From Labilithrix sp. (GTDB taxonomy: Bacteria; Myxococcota; Polyangia; Polyangiales; Polyangiaceae), in NCBI GenBank assembly GCA_028287035.1, contig JAQBQL010000191.1:1-42651 (forward strand): a DNA stretch of 42,651 nt. The letters run 5' to 3'. Shown piece after piece: positions 39,116 through 42,651 of this stretch. Made by a program: the position numbers and the translations under genes. The notes beneath the pieces were generated by a model. It made no database searches. It was not told where the DNA came from and saw only the letters and a program-made list of their open reading frames with translations. The first letter of the stretch is position 1, and each line of letters begins with the position of its first letter.

Positions 39116-39667
39116 CTACTCCTTGGCAGTCGTTTGCGCTGCGAGGTCCTTCTCGACGTCGTCGAGCAGCTCGTTGGCGCGCCCCTCGTCGATGCCGAGG
39201 CCCTCGGCGAGGTCGTTCAGGGTCTCGTTCTCCTCGTCTGCGATCGCGTTGTCGGCGAACGCGATGGCGGCGGCGAGCACGAACGCCACCTCGGCCCGCG
39301 CCTTGTCGCCGTGCAGCGCGCCGACCACCGCCTGGAAGCGGGACTCCCGTCCCTCCTCGGTCACCCGCTTCTCGGCGACGGCGAGCATCGTGTCGATGTG
39401 GCTGCTCCGGATCGCGTCGCCGGCGAGGTTCCGTAGCGCCCCCTTCAGCACGTCGCGCTCGGCGTCGCCGACCGTGCCGTCGGCGCTCATCATCAGGTAC
39501 ATCGACTCGCACAGCGGCCCGTACTCGGCGAGCATGGCGAGCTCGAGGGCGGCGTCCGCGCTCAGATCCGCATCGCCGGCGGCTGCCCCCACGAGGGAGG
39601 GCCGCTGCCCGCGCGCCTTCAGCTGATCACGGAGACGGACGATGGTGGAGTTCGAGAGCCAGAGCAT
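39116..39667 (-). CDS. TerB-like (tellurite-resistance-family) protein
   Basis: 183 residues, all-helical, cytoplasmic. The repeated acidic motifs of the TerB family are seen twice: MMSADGTVGDAERDVLKGAL in the first half and IADEENETLNDLAEGLGIDE near the C-terminus (motif preceded by FADNA). TerB-family domains bind metal ions through such acidic residues and occur in Ter-type stress-response modules. The remaining Ter genes (terC, terD, terZ) are not in the window, so tellurite resistance is not implied. It sits 15 nt after the SNF2 helicase stop and 45 nt before the kinase, so one transcript with both is likely. The ATG at 39667 is the only reasonable start. Confidence 0.82.
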   Translation of the reverse strand: MLWLSNSTIVRLRDQLKARGQRPSLVGAAAGDADLSADAALELAMLAEYGPLCESMYLMMSADGTVGDAERDVLKGALRNLAGDAIRSSHIDTMLAVAEKRVTEEGRESRFQAVVGALHGDKARAEVAFVLAAAIAFADNAIADEENETLNDLAEGLGIDEGRANELLDDVEKDLAAQTTAKE

Positions 39668-39682
39668 CGCCCGAGCCTAAGC

Positions 39683-42651
39683 TCAGGTGTCGCCCTTGAA
39701 CAGGTCCTCGAGGTCGCCCTTCGTGAGCTTCTTCGCCCCGCCGATGTCCTCGCTGAGGACCGCGCTCGTGAGCTCCCGCTTCTTGCCGCCGAGCTCGAGG
39801 ATCTTCTCCTCGATGGTGCCCTTGGCGATGAGGCGATAGGTGGTGACCACCTTCGTCTGCCCGATGCGGTGCGCGCGGTCGGTCGCCTGATCCTCGACCG
39901 CCGGGTTCCACCACGGGTCGAAGTGGATGACGGTGTCGGCGGCGGTCAGGTTGAGGCCTGCGCCGCCAGCCTTCAGCGAGATGAGGAAGATCGGCGGTCC
40001 GTACTCGCGCTGGAAGTTCTCGACCTTCGACTGCCGGTCCTTGGTGGCGCCATCGAGGTACTCGAAGGCGACGCCGTCCTCGGTGAGCGCCTTCTTGATG
40101 AGCGACAGCATCGACACGAACTGGCTGAACACGAGCACCCGATGGCCGCCGGCCACCGACGTCTGGATCAGCTCGCGCAGCGCGATGAGCTTGCCCGAGT
40201 CCTCGTCGCCGAAGTCCCGCGGCAGGCCGAGCAGACGCGGATCGCACGCCGCCTGACGGAGGCGCGTGAGGCCGGCGAGGATCTGGATGTGGCTCTTGGC
40301 GATGCCCTGCCGCTCCACCTCGCCCATGACCTGGGCGCGCACTTCCTTGAAGACCTGCGCGTAGAGCGCCGACTGGTCGCCGGCGAGCTCACAGAACTGG
40401 TCGGTCTCGATCTTCTCGGGCAGATCCTTGGCGACCTCGGACTTCGTGCGCCGGAGGATGAACGGATGGATCGTCGCGCGGAGGCGGCGCGCCGCCTTGG
40501 CGTCGCCCGCGTCGATGGGACGCGCGTACCGCTCCTCGAACTTCTCGAGCGGACCGAGGAGGCCCGGGCTCACGAAGTCGAAGATCGACCAGATCTCGGA
40601 GAGGCGGTTCTCGATCGGCGTGCCGGTGAGGGCGAGGCGGCGCCGCGCCTTCAGCCGCTTGGCGGCGCGGGCGGTCGCGCTCAGCGGGTTCTTGATGTTC
40701 TGCGCCTCGTCGAGGATCGCGTAGCGGAGATCGAGCCCCGCGAGCATCGCCTCGTCGCGGCGGAGGAGCGCGTAGCTCGTGATGACGATGTCCGCGTCCT
40801 CGAGCTCGTCGGCGCGCTGCTTGCGGTCGGCGCCGTGCCAGACCATGTGCGTGAGCGAGGGGCCGAACTTGTCGAGCTCGCGCTCCCAGTTCGTCACGAC
40901 GCTGGTGGGCGCCACGATGAGGGCCTTGAAGACCTTCTTCCCCTCGGTCTCGCCGTTCGCCTTGGCCTCCTTCTCGGCCGCGCTCTTGACGGCGAGGAGG
41001 AGCGCGATGGTCTGGACGGTCTTTCCGAGACCCATGTCGTCGGCGAGGATCCCGCCGGCGCCGATCTCGTCCAGGAACCAGAGCCACTGGAAGCCCTGCT
41101 CCTGGTACGGCCGGAGCTGCGCCTTCAGGTTGCGCGGCTTCTTGACGACCTTGATCTCGTCGACGTTGGCGAGCTTTCCGAAGAGCTCCTTCGTGTCGGC
41201 GCTGACGTTCGCCTTGCCGACCTGCTCGAGGAGCTCCTGGATGCGCCCGGCCTGCGACAGCGGCAGGCGGCTTCCCTGCCCGCCGCCCGTCGCCAGGATC
41301 TCGGCCTGGCGGAGGAGGACCGCCTTCACCTTGTCGGCGTCGATCTTCGCGAACGACCCGTCCTGGAGGCGGACGTAGCGACGTCCCTCGGCGAGGCAGC
41401 GCCCGAGCTCCTCCTGGGTGACCGCGATGCCTTCGGATTCGAAGGAGAGGCGGAGCGACAGCCAGTCGACGCCGCTCGAGACGCGCGCGTTGGCCGACAG
41501 CGCGGTCGTGCGGACCTGCACGTCGACGAGGTCGTCGGGGATGAAGAGGTCCCAGTCGTCGGGCAGCGAGCCCACCGCCTCGGTCCAGAACTGGAGCGCG
41601 TCGTCGCCGCGCGCCACGAAGCCCATCCCGTCCTCGTCGGCCTTGAGGCCGAGGGCGCGGAGGCTCGAGGTCGCCTCCTGCTGGGCGGCGATGTCGCAAC
41701 GGATGACCGTCGCGCGCTTGCTCGCGGCGAGCCGGCGCGGCCCGCTCGGCTGGTCGTCCTCGTCACCGGCGGAGCGCGGCGGCTTCACGAGCACCGGCGG
41801 GGTCATGCCGTCGGCGCGGATGTCGACCTCGACGTCGTCGTAGGCGGCGCGCAGGGAGACGCGCGCCTCGGTCAGCGTTCCGCCGGCCCGGAGACGGAAC
41901 GTCGGGCTCACGTCGACGACGTCCGCCACCTGCGACAGATCCGGCAGCTCGGCGCCGACCTCGAGGGCGACCCTGGGCAGCCCCTGCGCGATGAGCGACG
42001 GGAGGTTGTCGATCGACTCCGAGATGTAGGCGGTGCGGAGGAGCCGGCGGATACTGCCCGGCGACACGCGGCGGTCGATGGGACGCGCCCAGCCCTCCTG
42101 CGCATCGACGTGCCAGCCGGGGCTGCCCTCGAACCAGCCGCCCTGCGTGAGCGGGAACTTCCGCGGGTCGCCGGCGCGCTGGAAGGCGGTCTTCACGAGG
42201 ACCGTCGTGCCGTCGGGGCCGAGCTCGAGGTCGAAGCGCGGACGGAGGGGCTCGTCACCGAAGCGGAGCTCCATCATCTGCGGCTCGAGGATGACCCGGC
42301 GCCCCTTCAGGTGGGGAAGGAGATCGGCGGCGTCCTCGCCGCGGACCTCGATGCCGACGCGGCGACCGCCCCCGTCGCTCTCGAGGCGCGCGAGGACGCG
42401 GAGGGCTTCGCGGTCGGCGGTCGGACGCTGCGCCTGGAACTGGAGGAGCGCGGTCGCGGAGAGCGGAGCCCGCGCGTCCGGGTCGAGCAGCGAGACGAGC
42501 AGGCCGCCCGCGCGCACCTGCATGCGGTACTCGATGGTCTTCGGCGCGGGCGGCATGGGCTCGGGGAGCCAGGCGTCGACCCCGTGGGGGCTGCGCCCGC
42601 CGAGGGGCGCGCGGGACGGCCCGTCGTGATCGATGCTGAAGCCGGGACGCG
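39683..42651 (-). CDS. SNF2-family ATP-dependent helicase/remodeller, 5' end outside window
   Basis: Superfamily 2 double-stranded-DNA translocase. Motifs read on the minus strand: motif I LADDMGLGKT (about 41017-41050), motif II AILDEAQNIKN (about 40690-40715), motif III LTGTPIEN (about 40606-40630), the C-terminal helicase stretch VLVFSQFVSML, SLKAGGAGLNLT (about 39944-39980) and DRAHRIGQ. The reading frame stays open past the ATG at 42556 to the window edge (...HGVDAWLPEP before that Met). No ribosome binding site precedes the ATG, so the gene probably starts outside. The ~400 residues before the helicase are a poorly conserved N-terminal region typical of bacterial SNF2 proteins. It is followed by TerB and the kinase. 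It may remodel protein-DNA complexes in repair, transcription or defence; no nuclease domain is visible. Confidence 0.93.
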   Translation of the reverse strand, partial: RPGFSIDHDGPSRAPLGGRSPHGVDAWLPEPMPPAPKTIEYRMQVRAGGLLVSLLDPDARAPLSATALLQFQAQRPTADREALRVLARLESDGGGRRVGIEVRGEDAADLLPHLKGRRVILEPQMMELRFGDEPLRPRFDLELGPDGTTVLVKTAFQRAGDPRKFPLTQGGWFEGSPGWHVDAQEGWARPIDRRVSPGSIRRLLRTAYISESIDNLPSLIAQGLPRVALEVGAELPDLSQVADVVDVSPTFRLRAGGTLTEARVSLRAAYDDVEVDIRADGMTPPVLVKPPRSAGDEDDQPSGPRRLAASKRATVIRCDIAAQQEATSSLRALGLKADEDGMGFVARGDDALQFWTEAVGSLPDDWDLFIPDDLVDVQVRTTALSANARVSSGVDWLSLRLSFESEGIAVTQEELGRCLAEGRRYVRLQDGSFAKIDADKVKAVLLRQAEILATGGGQGSRLPLSQAGRIQELLEQVGKANVSADTKELFGKLANVDEIKVVKKPRNLKAQLRPYQEQGFQWLWFLDEIGAGGILADDMGLGKTVQTIALLLAVKSAAEKEAKANGETEGKKVFKALIVAPTSVVTNWERELDKFGPSLTHMVWHGADRKQRADELEDADIVITSYALLRRDEAMLAGLDLRYAILDEAQNIKNPLSATARAAKRLKARRRLALTGTPIENRLSEIWSIFDFVSPGLLGPLEKFEERYARPIDAGDAKAARRLRATIHPFILRRTKSEVAKDLPEKIETDQFCELAGDQSALYAQVFKEVRAQVMGEVERQGIAKSHIQILAGLTRLRQAACDPRLLGLPRDFGDEDSGKLIALRELIQTSVAGGHRVLVFSQFVSMLSLIKKALTEDGVAFEYLDGATKDRQSKVENFQREYGPPIFLISLKAGGAGLNLTAADTVIHFDPWWNPAVEDQATDRAHRIGQTKVVTTYRLIAKGTIEEKILELGGKKRELTSAVLSEDIGGAKKLTKGDLEDLFKGDT

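Noticed and set aside
39116..39667. Tellurite-resistance operon
   Set aside because: Only a TerB-like gene is present; no terC, terD, terZ or related genes are nearby.

Overview
The window is very GC-rich, densely packed bacterial chromosome with no sign of mobile DNA. Several traits point to a myxobacterium, probably of the Polyangiales/Sorangiineae type: Ala/Pro/Asp-Gly-Gly-rich lipoproteins with a Gly-Ser-Ser linker, a PknB-like kinase with an HRDVNPSN catalytic loop, a membrane anchor and a PEGA-like tail, and two giant repeat proteins. This is inferred from protein style; there is no rRNA or other phylogenetic marker to prove it. I saw no tRNA, rRNA, CRISPR array, insertion sequence or phage gene.

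Layout. (1) 1-3482, minus strand: dnaG followed by rpoD, the conserved macromolecular-synthesis pair; rpoD runs off the left edge. (2) 3685-6605, plus strand: atpD and atpC of F-type ATP synthase, a membrane-anchored parvulin-like protein translationally coupled to atpC, and a small PHA-system family protein. (3) 6638-17664: two adjacent giant helical-repeat proteins (1763 and about 1910 residues) that share a C-terminal domain. (4) 17727-19604: the GTPase TypA/BipA, followed by a near-perfect intrinsic terminator. (5) 19742-31722: a cell-surface glycan/lipid block. A minus-strand unit encodes an LtaS-like phosphoglycerol-transferase/sulfatase-fold membrane enzyme, a GT4 glycosyltransferase and an MMPL/RND transporter. 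Next come a methyltransferase and a polytopic membrane protein. A plus-strand unit with 4-nt overlaps encodes a NodB-like deacetylase, a MurJ/MOP-type flippase and a second GT4 glycosyltransferase. (6) 31750-36333: a beta-propeller lipoprotein, an alpha/beta hydrolase, an FGE-fold lipoprotein behind a structured leader, and an SGNH-hydrolase lipoprotein. (7) 36314-42651, minus strand: a SNF2-family helicase (open past the right edge), a TerB-like protein and a Ser/Thr kinase in a tight probable operon.

How they fit together. The left part is housekeeping (replication priming, transcription, ATP synthesis, translation stress). The centre looks like synthesis, modification, flipping and export of an envelope glycan or glycolipid, possibly decorated with phosphoglycerol. 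The right part is envelope lipoproteins plus a candidate DNA-remodelling and signalling operon. The most unusual items are the twin giant proteins with a shared, possibly degenerate metallopeptidase-like C-terminus; the LtaS-GT4-MMPL unit; the SNF2-TerB-kinase operon; and the leader before the FGE-fold gene, which can form mutually exclusive helices.
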